This document shows, piece by piece, positions 52,771-60,600 of a DNA stretch of 64,000 bases; positions within the stretch are counted from its first letter, which is position 1; every line of letters starts with the position of its first letter. The stretch covers positions 62,001-126,000 of the forward strand of contig JAGAIS010000001.1 in NCBI GenBank assembly GCA_017626405.1, given 5' to 3'. The notes beneath the pieces were generated by a model. The model was not told the origin of the DNA, did no database searches, and was given only the letters and a program-made list of their open reading frames with translations. The translations under genes were made by a program, and so were the position numbers. Source of the DNA: Bacilli bacterium (GTDB lineage Bacteria; Bacillota_I; Bacilli_A; RF39; UBA660).

Positions 52771-54372
52771 GTGGTATTAAGAAAACCCTATGCATTTATA
52801 ATTAAGCATTTTAAGTTATTACATTTAGCGTTACTTGCTTGTTTAATATTCATTCTAATTACAATGAATGATATTAATAATCTATTTGAAAATTTTCAAA
52901 GAGCTAATACATTAATGTATGCGGGTGCTGATGTCTATGTTAATAATGTAGTTTATTTGTTTTTACTAGTTATTATAGGTTTAGCTGGTGTTATATTTTG
53001 GATTTTAAGATTTAAGAAGAAACCTACTACCCTATATTTACTTTTAATTATTTATGGAGTTGCTTTAGTTCCTGTATATGCATACTTATTTTCTTTATTA
53101 ACTTCAATGATTGATAATTTAACAAATTTAGATACCATTATTTTAGCTAAAGATATCTCTATGATTGCTACATGGCCATCTTATGTCTTTATCGCGATTT
53201 GTTTTATTAGAGGTATAGGTTTTAATTTAAAACAGTTCAATTTTAGTAAAGATTTAAAAGAGTTGCAGATAGATGAAAAAGATAATGAAGAAGTAGAAGT
53301 TACTTTTGGTCAAAATAATTATAAATATCTTAGATTTATTAGAAGAACTATAAGAGAATGTAAGTATTATATATTGGAAAATAAGTTTGCTATATCTTGT
53401 GTAGGTGGTTTACTTGCAATTGTCTTAGTTATTGTTGGCATTAACTATTATAATGAATATATGAAAGTTTTAGCTGCCAGTGAAGCAACAAGTGTCAATG
53501 GTATAGCATACACAGTTAGAAAGAGTTATGTTACAACAAGAGATTATAATGGGGATACAATAAAACCAGGATATAAATATGTCGTTGTTGATATGTCTTT
53601 TCACAATTTAACTAGTACTAATCGAGCTATTGATATTGATTTAATTACTTTAGCCAATGGAAAACTATCTTATAATCCAATTATGACAAAGAATGAAAAG
53701 TTCTATGATTTAGGTGTTTATTACAATCGTGGAGAAGTTTTAGAAGCTGATGAGACAATGGATGCAATAATAGCTTTTGAACTTCCTGGTGGGGCAAGAA
53801 CTAATGATTTAAAATTAAGAATTAGATATGCTATTGAAAATAAAGTATCTGATGTAATATCTCGTTATCGATTATTTGATATTCATCCAAGAAATATAGA
53901 TTCTAAGGCAGAAAAAAACAACTATAATATTAATCAATTAATGAGAATTAATCCCGTAGGTATTAATAGATTTGATTTAAAGATTACTGGATATAAAGTA
54001 TTAGATATATATGATAATAAATATGTATTATGTTCTTCTCTTGATAAATGTATGCCTCTTTCTAATGTTATTACACCTAATCAAAAAGAATTATATACAA
54101 TGTTAGAAATAGATTATGATTCTGTATTATATGAAGATAATAAGTTTAGTAAGACTCTTAATACATATAATAAAATATTTGAACATTACTTAGTAATTAA
54201 TTATGAAATCTTGGGAAGAAAGTATTCTATTAATGCTAAGCCAATTGCAAAAAGTGATGTCGATAATAAATTATTTGTACTAGTAGATCGAAAAATTGCA
54301 AATGCAACTGATATAGATTTAGAATTTAATTTTAGAAACAATGTCTATTGTGTTAGTTTGTTAGGCGAATAG
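52771..54372 (+). CDS. Membrane protein with DUF4352-like outside domain
   Basis: 533 residues starting at a GTG (the preceding ATG would stop after two codons; TAAGGAGGT is 7 nt upstream). Membrane helices at about 17-35, 68-88, 93-120, 130-150 and 205-228. From about residue 240 a DUF4352-like immunoglobulin-type domain: VNGIAYTVRKSYVTTRDYNG, GYKYVVVDMSFHNLTSTNRAIDID and VLEADETMDAIIAFELPGG. The function is unknown. Confidence 0.65.
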   Translation: MVLRKPYAFIIKHFKLLHLALLACLIFILITMNDINNLFENFQRANTLMYAGADVYVNNVVYLFLLVIIGLAGVIFWILRFKKKPTTLYLLLIIYGVALVPVYAYLFSLLTSMIDNLTNLDTIILAKDISMIATWPSYVFIAICFIRGIGFNLKQFNFSKDLKELQIDEKDNEEVEVTFGQNNYKYLRFIRRTIRECKYYILENKFAISCVGGLLAIVLVIVGINYYNEYMKVLAASEATSVNGIAYTVRKSYVTTRDYNGDTIKPGYKYVVVDMSFHNLTSTNRAIDIDLITLANGKLSYNPIMTKNEKFYDLGVYYNRGEVLEADETMDAIIAFELPGGARTNDLKLRIRYAIENKVSDVISRYRLFDIHPRNIDSKAEKNNYNINQLMRINPVGINRFDLKITGYKVLDIYDNKYVLCSSLDKCMPLSNVITPNQKELYTMLEIDYDSVLYEDNKFSKTLNTYNKIFEHYLVINYEILGRKYSINAKPIAKSDVDNKLFVLVDRKIANATDIDLEFNFRNNVYCVSLLGE

Positions 54373-54399
54373 AGAATTAGTATATCTAATTCTTTTTTT
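54373..54399 (+). terminator. Terminator after the DUF4352-like gene
   Basis: AGAATTAG-TATAT-CTAATTCT followed by TTTTTT. Confidence 0.85.
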
Positions 54400-54448
54400 C
54401 ATAAATATTTCTATTACTCATAAAATATTAAAAAAGATACACATACAA

Positions 54449-54478
54449 TTGACAAAGTGGTCTTATTTATTGTAGAAT
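54449..54478 (+). promoter_or_regulatory. tRNA-Cys promoter
   Basis: TTGACA (54449-54454), 18 bp, TAGAAT (54473-54478). Confidence 0.7.
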
Positions 54479-54506
54479 TAACTTGTGTCATAAAAGACAT
54501 TGTCTT

Positions 54507-54580
54507 GGGGCTTTAGCCAAGTGGTAAGGCATGGGACTGCAACTCCCCGAGCACCAGTTCAAATCTGGTAGGCCCCTCCA
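54507..54580 (+). tRNA. tRNA-Cys (GCA)
   Basis: Acceptor GGGGCTT pairs with AGGCCCC; D-arm AGCCAAGTGGTAAGGC; anticodon loop CTGCAAC gives GCA; T-arm CCAGTTCAAATCTGG; CCA is encoded. 74 nt. Confidence 0.95.
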
Positions 54581-54590
54581 TTAGAATTAT

Positions 54591-54612
54591 ACCCGCGTTA
54601 ACGGGTTTTTTA
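54591..54612 (+). terminator. Terminator of tRNA-Cys
   Basis: ACCCG-CGTTAA-CGGGT followed by TTTTT. Confidence 0.88.
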
Positions 54613-54680
54613 TTTGTTTAAAATAATTATAAATATTTTAAATTATATTGAATATAAATTAACAATGTATTATATTTAAT

Positions 54681-55298
54681 ATGAAAGTAGATGAAGTAAT
54701 GAAAAAAGTTATTAAGTTTTTATTTGTAATTGTTCTAGTATGTGGCTTGGGGTATGTTGGTTATAAATATTATGAGAAGAATAAACCTATTGATTATACT
54801 GATAAGTGGCATATTGAGATAAAAAAAGATTACATTAATATAAGAGAGTTCCCTGAGCAATATAGTAGAAGCATGGGGAAAGCTCTAAAAGGGGAAAAAT
54901 ACTTAGTTGAAGAAGTCAACCTTGAAGATGACACTTATGTTTGGTATAAAACTAGTAAAGGTTGGATTGCTAATTCAAGAAGTAATCATGATTGGATTGT
55001 TGATAATAACAATGATAAAGATATATACAAACCTGTATTAAAATTTAAAGAAGATACTTATTACGTTAAGAATATTCAATCGATTAATTATGATAGTTTA
55101 GAATTATGGGATGATTCTAGATATGAAGTAAAACATGAGGTATTTATCGATCATAATGATATGGATAGAGGAACTCAATATTGGATTAAATATACGATTA
55201 CTGATTCAGTAGGAAATTCTACTAGTAAATTGCAAAGGATTGTATTTGAGGAAAATCCAACTATTCCTCTAAGTGATATTTCTAATGCTCGTAAATAA
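54681..55298 (+). CDS. Membrane-anchored SH3-like protein
   Basis: 205 residues with one N-terminal membrane helix (about 10-28). A bacterial SH3-like domain follows: IKKDYINIREFPEQYSRSMGKALKGEKYLVEEV..VWYKTSKGWIANSR. The C-terminal part (about 115-195) is beta-rich with LKFKEDTYYVKNIQS and YWIKYTITDSVGN, Ig-like. Probably wall-associated. Neither candidate start (54681, or the ATG at 54699 with GTAGATGAAG before it) has a good ribosome site. Confidence 0.6.
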   Translation: MKVDEVMKKVIKFLFVIVLVCGLGYVGYKYYEKNKPIDYTDKWHIEIKKDYINIREFPEQYSRSMGKALKGEKYLVEEVNLEDDTYVWYKTSKGWIANSRSNHDWIVDNNNDKDIYKPVLKFKEDTYYVKNIQSINYDSLELWDDSRYEVKHEVFIDHNDMDRGTQYWIKYTITDSVGNSTSKLQRIVFEENPTIPLSDISNARK

Positions 55299-55327
55299 AA
55301 GAACTAATTTTTATTAGTTCTTATTTT
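55299..55327. terminator. Bidirectional terminator
   Basis: AAGAACTAA (55299-55307), short loop, TTAGTTCTT (55314-55322), then T-run; converging genes on both sides. Confidence 0.8.
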
Positions 55328-56661
55328 TTTAATTCTCTTAAGATAGATGCGTTTTTAATATATAGATTATCTCGTCCATAACCAAGTTCAATGTCAGGTT
55401 TTACGTGTTCTCCATGATAGTCGGAACCTCCGGAATATAATAATTTGTATTTAGTTACCATATCCATATAGAATAGTCGATCTTCTTCACTGACATTTGG
55501 ATGGTACACTTCTAAACCTCTAAGTCCATATTTAATCATATCGATAAGTAATTCTTCAAATTCGCATCTATTTAATTCAAGTGATGAAGGGTGAGCAAGA
55601 ATAGGGATGCCATTAGCATAAGTTATTGCCTTTATTGCACCTTCTATAGTATTTCCAGTATTATTCTTTCGCGTCATATTAAATGCTTCTATCAGATATT
55701 TATCAAATGCCTCTTGTACACTTGATACGTAGTTATATTTGATTAGTAATTTAGCTACAACAGGTCTTCCTACGTTTGTGTGTTTATTTAATATATTATC
55801 TATATCCGATTCGTTAAAATGTATTCCATTACTCTTTAGATAATCGATTATTCTTTTTAGGTTTTCAATATTATGTCTTTTAGTATTTTTTAAGTATTCA
55901 ATTAATTTTTCATTGTGATAATCTATGTTTAGTCCAAGTATATGCATTCTCCCTTTAGATACTTTAACTGTCAATTCAACTCCCGGAATTACTTTAATTC
56001 CTAAATCTTCTTCAAATAGATCATCAGTTAATCCCTGAACAGTATCGTGATCTGTTATAGCAAGTATTCCAATATTATTATTCTTTGCTTTTTCAATTAC
56101 TTCTCTTGCTCTATATTCTCCATCAGAAGCAGTTGTATGAGTATGTAGATCAATATATTTATTTTCTTCCAAATATATTTTTAAAACGCTTAATAGTTCT
56201 TTTGAGTATGCTCTTTCTTTTGGGGTATTCATCTTCTTACTTAGTATTTCGATTAATTCATATATATCCATTCTTATTAGTTCAAAATTTGCATCTATTT
56301 CTTTTTCGCTTAGGTGTTGATTACTTACTTCAATATATTTATCTATTTGATAGTAATATGTTTCATTATTCTTATGTATTGGTTCAGTACAATCGCGACT
56401 TTGGTAATTACTCTCGAATACATCTGTTTTTATAAGAGGTTTAATATCTTTATCATCTAGAATGAATCCCGTTTCTTCGTATATCTCTCTTTTTAATGCT
56501 TCAGTAGGAGTTTCGTATTCATCGATTTTTCCTCCCGGAAGCATATATAGATTTGCATACTTAGCTACTAATATTTTATTTTTTATGATGTTTACTATTC
56601 TTGCTTTGCAAGAATGCTTTTGAACTAATTCTTCTCCATCATTGATTACTATTTTCTTCAT
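55321..56661 (-). CDS. Nudix hydrolase fused to a PHP-domain phosphoesterase
   Basis: 446 residues. N-terminal Nudix domain (about 1-140) with a complete box GKIDEYETPTEALKREIYEETGF. C-terminal PHP domain (from about residue 175): DLHTHTTASDGEYRAREVI, AITDHDTVQG, VIPGVELT, LAHPSSLELNRCEF, GLEVYHPN and GGSDYHGEH, all metal ligands present, as in YciV/RNase AM-type 5'-3' phosphatases. Probably two linked steps of nucleotide cleanup. The start at 56661 has GGAAGTG upstream. Divergent from a LysR gene. Confidence 0.85.
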   Translation of the reverse strand: MKKIVINDGEELVQKHSCKARIVNIIKNKILVAKYANLYMLPGGKIDEYETPTEALKREIYEETGFILDDKDIKPLIKTDVFESNYQSRDCTEPIHKNNETYYYQIDKYIEVSNQHLSEKEIDANFELIRMDIYELIEILSKKMNTPKERAYSKELLSVLKIYLEENKYIDLHTHTTASDGEYRAREVIEKAKNNNIGILAITDHDTVQGLTDDLFEEDLGIKVIPGVELTVKVSKGRMHILGLNIDYHNEKLIEYLKNTKRHNIENLKRIIDYLKSNGIHFNESDIDNILNKHTNVGRPVVAKLLIKYNYVSSVQEAFDKYLIEAFNMTRKNNTGNTIEGAIKAITYANGIPILAHPSSLELNRCEFEELLIDMIKYGLRGLEVYHPNVSEEDRLFYMDMVTKYKLLYSGGSDYHGEHVKPDIELGYGRDNLYIKNASILRELKK

Positions 56662-56767
56662 TAATATCACTTCCTAATTAAATATTAATACTAAATTATA
56701 TATAATTAAAATATATATTAGTTATTATTAACATAACTATGTGTTATAATAATTTTGAGGTGATATT

Positions 56768-57652
56768 ATGAATATTGATTTTGAACTATATCGTATATTT
56801 AATCAAGTAGCTAATGCTCAAAATATCACGCTTGCTGCAAATGAACTTCACATTTCCCAACCGGCTGTTTCTAAAGCTATAAAGACTCTCGAAGATCAAT
56901 TGGGTGGAAAGTTATTCGTAAGAACGAAGAAAGGTGTTATTAAGACACCGGAAGGTGAAGAATTACATAAGTATATTAAATCGGGTATTGATTTTATTAG
57001 AAATGGAGAAAATCAGTTTACTAATATGGTCAATCTCGAATATGGTGTAATTAAGATAGGTATATCTCGAACTTTAGTTGAAAATTATTTGCTTCCCCAT
57101 TTGAAAAAATTTCATGAAGAACATCCAAATATTAAAATCGAGATTAATACAAGTGTTTCTAGTCAGGCTATTATTAAATTAAGAGATGGCTTACTAGACT
57201 TTATTGTTACTAATTTACCTATAACAAGTCATTCAGATATTGAAAGCATTAATTTACTTTCTATTCAAGATGTCTTTGTTGCTAGTCCTAGTTTAGATGT
57301 TCCTGATTGTATTAAATTATCTGATTTAAATAAGTATCCATTAATTCTTCAACCTAAAGGAAATACAACGAGAGATTATTTAGATAGCGTATTAGCTCAA
57401 TATAATATTTTTGTTGAGCCAGAAATGACTTTGGCAAGTTATGGTCTAGTTAATAGTTTAACTAAAGTTGGATATGGAATCGGCTATCAGGTTGCAAGTT
57501 TTATCGAAGATGATATTAAGGAAAATAAACTTAAAATTATAAAGACAGATCCCGAGATTCCAAAGCGCCATATTGGATTGTTAATTAAGAAAAATACAGA
57601 GCCTTCATTTGCTGCTCGTGAGTTTATAAAATATTTAAAAGCCGAGAACTAA
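56768..57652 (+). CDS. LysR-family transcriptional regulator
   Basis: 294 residues. HTH at about 17-37 (ITLAANELHISQPAVSKAIKTLEDQLGGKLFVR), followed by an effector domain from about 90 (GVIKIGISRTLVENYLLPHLKKFHEEHPNIKIEI). AGGTGATATT precedes the start. LysR regulators often control the divergent neighbour, here the Nudix-PHP gene; the ~106-bp gap would hold the operator but I see no clear T-N11-A pair. The effector is unknown. Confidence 0.9.
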   Translation: MNIDFELYRIFNQVANAQNITLAANELHISQPAVSKAIKTLEDQLGGKLFVRTKKGVIKTPEGEELHKYIKSGIDFIRNGENQFTNMVNLEYGVIKIGISRTLVENYLLPHLKKFHEEHPNIKIEINTSVSSQAIIKLRDGLLDFIVTNLPITSHSDIESINLLSIQDVFVASPSLDVPDCIKLSDLNKYPLILQPKGNTTRDYLDSVLAQYNIFVEPEMTLASYGLVNSLTKVGYGIGYQVASFIEDDIKENKLKIIKTDPEIPKRHIGLLIKKNTEPSFAAREFIKYLKAEN

Positions 57653-57666
57653 TATTCTCGGTTTTT
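57642..57666. terminator. Bidirectional terminator
   Basis: CCGAGAA-CTAATA-TTCTCGG followed by TTTTT, overlapping the ends of the converging LysR and RNB genes. Confidence 0.8.
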
Positions 57667-59559
57667 AAGTCTTAAATACTGGATTTCATAATCGACACAC
57701 GAAGTTCTTTTTTGATTTATTTGTTCTGCCATTTCATCGATTAGTTCAGTAACTATTTTAATATCTTCTTTAGTATAGTCTCGATTTAGATAAAATTTTC
57801 TAATACAAATTCCACATATAATGTCAGCTAATCTACGAAGTGGACTTGTAACATGTGAATAATAATCTATTCCTAAACCAAAGTGACCAATATTCTTACT
57901 TGAATAATAGGCTCTTTGCATAAGTTCTTTAAATTTAATTATTTCTTTAGACATATCTTTGTCTTTAGACATTAAATTTTCTTCTAAAGTATTTAATAAA
58001 TCCATGTTCTTTGGCGACATACTGTGACATCGATACATGAATGGTAAGCATCTTTCATCAAAATACTTGGCTGTATTGTAATTTGTATAAATCATTGCAC
58101 TTTCAACTATTTTTGTTGATTCATATTGATGATTATGGTCATTAATCTCTGTGAATAGTGGATTTTCCATATATACTTTCTTTAGAATACTGGATACGTT
58201 TGTTAATAACATCAAAGTATTGAACAGTTCTAAATCATTAGTTCCCTTATTTAAGAATTCATCAAATTGATGATAAGTATAGTTTCCTGCTACTTCACAT
58301 ATTTCATTTTTTATATCAAATTTGATAAGACTACCGCTTAAAGCATCAATATCGAAGTAATAACTCATGCAATAAGTTTGCTTATTTACATTTAGACTTA
58401 TCGTATCTCCGGATAGTATAAATGGAAGCATTGGAATACATTTATCATCGACATAGATGGATGTTGTTCTTCTTTTAGCTTCGTCCATTAGTATATTATC
58501 AAAACCTATGTATGATAGAGGATCTGCTATATGTACACCTAAATGATATATACCATCTTCATAGGTAATTGATAATCCATCATCTAATTCAAATGCTCCC
58601 TCTCCATCAAATGTATATATCTTTCTTTTAGTTGTTGGAGTTAGAATTTTTTTATTTGCTAAGTATATTCTTTTAGCTTCTAAGTTATGTGCTTCTTTAA
58701 ATTTACTATGTATCTCATATTTATAATTTAAATAGTCGATAGTTTCTTCTTCACATGAATTAGTTAATATATTTATACAATCATTGATAAAGAATGTTAG
58801 TTTTTCCTTATGCCTATTTTGTGTATAATGTTTAGATTGATAGAAATCTTTAATTTTATCTATCATTTTTTTTATTGAATAATTATCTATTTTTACTTTA
58901 TCGCTCGTAACAATAATTTTTAATACTTTACCATAATATATTAAATTATCTATATGACCTAAATTTTCTTCAGATAGGTATTCGTCTAAACTCTCAAGAT
59001 AGGCATCTAATACCTTTTCAATTAGTGATACATTATTTTTATCGATAGAATTTACTATATGAGGAAATTTATGAACTGCTTCTTTAACGATATTCTCATA
59101 TTTTAAGGTAAAAATAATATATTCGATAAAAGCTTCTTTATCATAGTTGTATTCAACAGGATTGTCTAAATATATTTGAAGCATAGTGTTTTCCATTTCT
59201 TCAATAATTCTTTGAAGAAGTTTATAATTTGATACTTCTAAATGACTCATTTCTTGTGGTCTTGACTTTATTAAATTATTTATAAAATTATGAATGTAGG
59301 TAAATCTATCGTATAATCCCTTTAATAAGACTTCATCACCGTCAATAAGTTTGCCAATAAGTCCAAATATCTTTTGCAAATAGTTTAAATCTTCTTTGCT
59401 ATCATATCGGAATTTATTTAAGTCTTCTTCTAAAATGTCGACTAAAGTTTCTGCAGATTTATACTTGTTTGTAAGTAATATTTCGCTAGGGTTTTCTATT
59501 AAAAGTTTTTTTATTCGATTCTTATAAGTTGGTTGTTTTATTTCCATGTTGTCCATCAT
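57649..59559 (-). CDS. RNB-domain 3'-5' exoribonuclease without visible OB-fold domains
   Basis: 636 residues. The RNB catalytic domain covers about 310-620: KIYTFDGEGAFELDDGLSITY (metal site; one of the four usual Asp is Glu), LGVHIADPLSYI, VDDKCIPMLPFILSGDTISL, and the end HFGLGIDYYSHVTSPLRRLADIICG. The first ~300 residues are helical with no cold-shock domain recognised, and there is no C-terminal S1 domain, unlike RNase R and RNase II. Start uncertain: ATG codons at 59559, 59556 and 59547 share AGGGG; 59559 is given. Confidence 0.75.
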   Translation of the reverse strand: MMDNMEIKQPTYKNRIKKLLIENPSEILLTNKYKSAETLVDILEEDLNKFRYDSKEDLNYLQKIFGLIGKLIDGDEVLLKGLYDRFTYIHNFINNLIKSRPQEMSHLEVSNYKLLQRIIEEMENTMLQIYLDNPVEYNYDKEAFIEYIIFTLKYENIVKEAVHKFPHIVNSIDKNNVSLIEKVLDAYLESLDEYLSEENLGHIDNLIYYGKVLKIIVTSDKVKIDNYSIKKMIDKIKDFYQSKHYTQNRHKEKLTFFINDCINILTNSCEEETIDYLNYKYEIHSKFKEAHNLEAKRIYLANKKILTPTTKRKIYTFDGEGAFELDDGLSITYEDGIYHLGVHIADPLSYIGFDNILMDEAKRRTTSIYVDDKCIPMLPFILSGDTISLNVNKQTYCMSYYFDIDALSGSLIKFDIKNEICEVAGNYTYHQFDEFLNKGTNDLELFNTLMLLTNVSSILKKVYMENPLFTEINDHNHQYESTKIVESAMIYTNYNTAKYFDERCLPFMYRCHSMSPKNMDLLNTLEENLMSKDKDMSKEIIKFKELMQRAYYSSKNIGHFGLGIDYYSHVTSPLRRLADIICGICIRKFYLNRDYTKEDIKIVTELIDEMAEQINQKRTSCVDYEIQYLRLKNREY

Positions 59560-59647
59560 CCCCTATAGTCATTATAACAAATAATACTTTATATTAGTAG
59601 TACAAAAGTCTAATAAGTGGTATAATTCTAGTGAAAGGACTGACTCT

Positions 59648-60571
59648 ATGAAGACATGTGTTGTAATATATAATCCCAATAGTGGTCATACATTAAAAAG
59701 ATCGTTGATGAGTAAATATAGATCATTAATTGAGAGTTATGGTTATAATGTTACAATCATCGGAACTGAATATAGGGGACACGCTAAAGAGATAGTTAGT
59801 CATATTGGTTATGTCGATTTATTAATGTCTATGGGTGGAGATGGAACTTTTAATGAAGTAGTTACGGGAAATCTTCAACGAAAGACAAGATTAGTACTTG
59901 CTCATATACCGGTTGGAACAACCAATGATGTTGGAGTTATGTTTGGCTATGGAAAGAATATCGAAGAAAATATCAAGATGTGTTTAAATGGTGTAGTAAA
60001 AGAAATTGATATACCTTTAATTAATGGAAGACCTTTTGTCTATGTAGCTGGTTTTGGTAAATTTTTAAATATACCTTATGATACACCAAGAAACTTAAAG
60101 AAAAAATATGGTCATTTAGCGTATATTATTAGTGGTATTAAAGATTTCCTTCAAGTTACTAAGAATTATGAAGTCACATATGAAGTAGATGGTAAGCAAG
60201 TACATGGTCTATATTCATTCATGTTAATTAGCTCAGCTAATCGAATTGCCGGTTTTAATAATTTTTACAAAGATGTCAAATTAGATGATGACACTTTTGA
60301 GGTTCTAATGTGTACCTATACTAGAAGAATAGATATTATTAGAGCAATGGCTTTGTTAATTGCAACTGACGCAGAACATGTCGATGGCTTTGAGAGTTAT
60401 CGTGCATCAAAGATAAAAATTAATTTTAATAGTTATCCTAAAAAGGCTTGGTGCGTCGATGGTGAAAAGTTAGAGATTAGAACAAAGAGTTATACGATTG
60501 AAAATGAAAGAGGCGTAAAAATACTAATGCCTAAAAAGAATATAAAAAAATTATTTATTAATCAAGATTAA
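59648..60571 (+). CDS. Diacylglycerol/lipid kinase (DagK/YegS family)
   Basis: 307 residues. IYNPNSGHTLKRSLMSKY, then SMGGDGTFNEVVTG (GGDGT catalytic loop) and IPVGTTNDVGVMFG; the C-terminal domain ends WCVDGEKL..........RGVKILMP. DgkB-type enzymes recycle diacylglycerol from lipoteichoic acid synthesis in Gram-positives. AAAGGA precedes the start. Confidence 0.88.
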   Translation: MKTCVVIYNPNSGHTLKRSLMSKYRSLIESYGYNVTIIGTEYRGHAKEIVSHIGYVDLLMSMGGDGTFNEVVTGNLQRKTRLVLAHIPVGTTNDVGVMFGYGKNIEENIKMCLNGVVKEIDIPLINGRPFVYVAGFGKFLNIPYDTPRNLKKKYGHLAYIISGIKDFLQVTKNYEVTYEVDGKQVHGLYSFMLISSANRIAGFNNFYKDVKLDDDTFEVLMCTYTRRIDIIRAMALLIATDAEHVDGFESYRASKIKINFNSYPKKAWCVDGEKLEIRTKSYTIENERGVKILMPKKNIKKLFINQD

Positions 60572-60600
60572 AAAAGAAACTAATTTTTTAGTTTCTTTTT
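60571..60600. terminator. Bidirectional terminator
   Basis: AAAAAGAAACTAA-TTTT-TTAGTTTCTTTTT between converging genes. Confidence 0.85.

Noticed and set aside
54373..54680. Integration site or mobile element at the tRNA-Cys gene
   Set aside because: No repeat of the tRNA 3' end, no integrase and no composition change is seen on either side.
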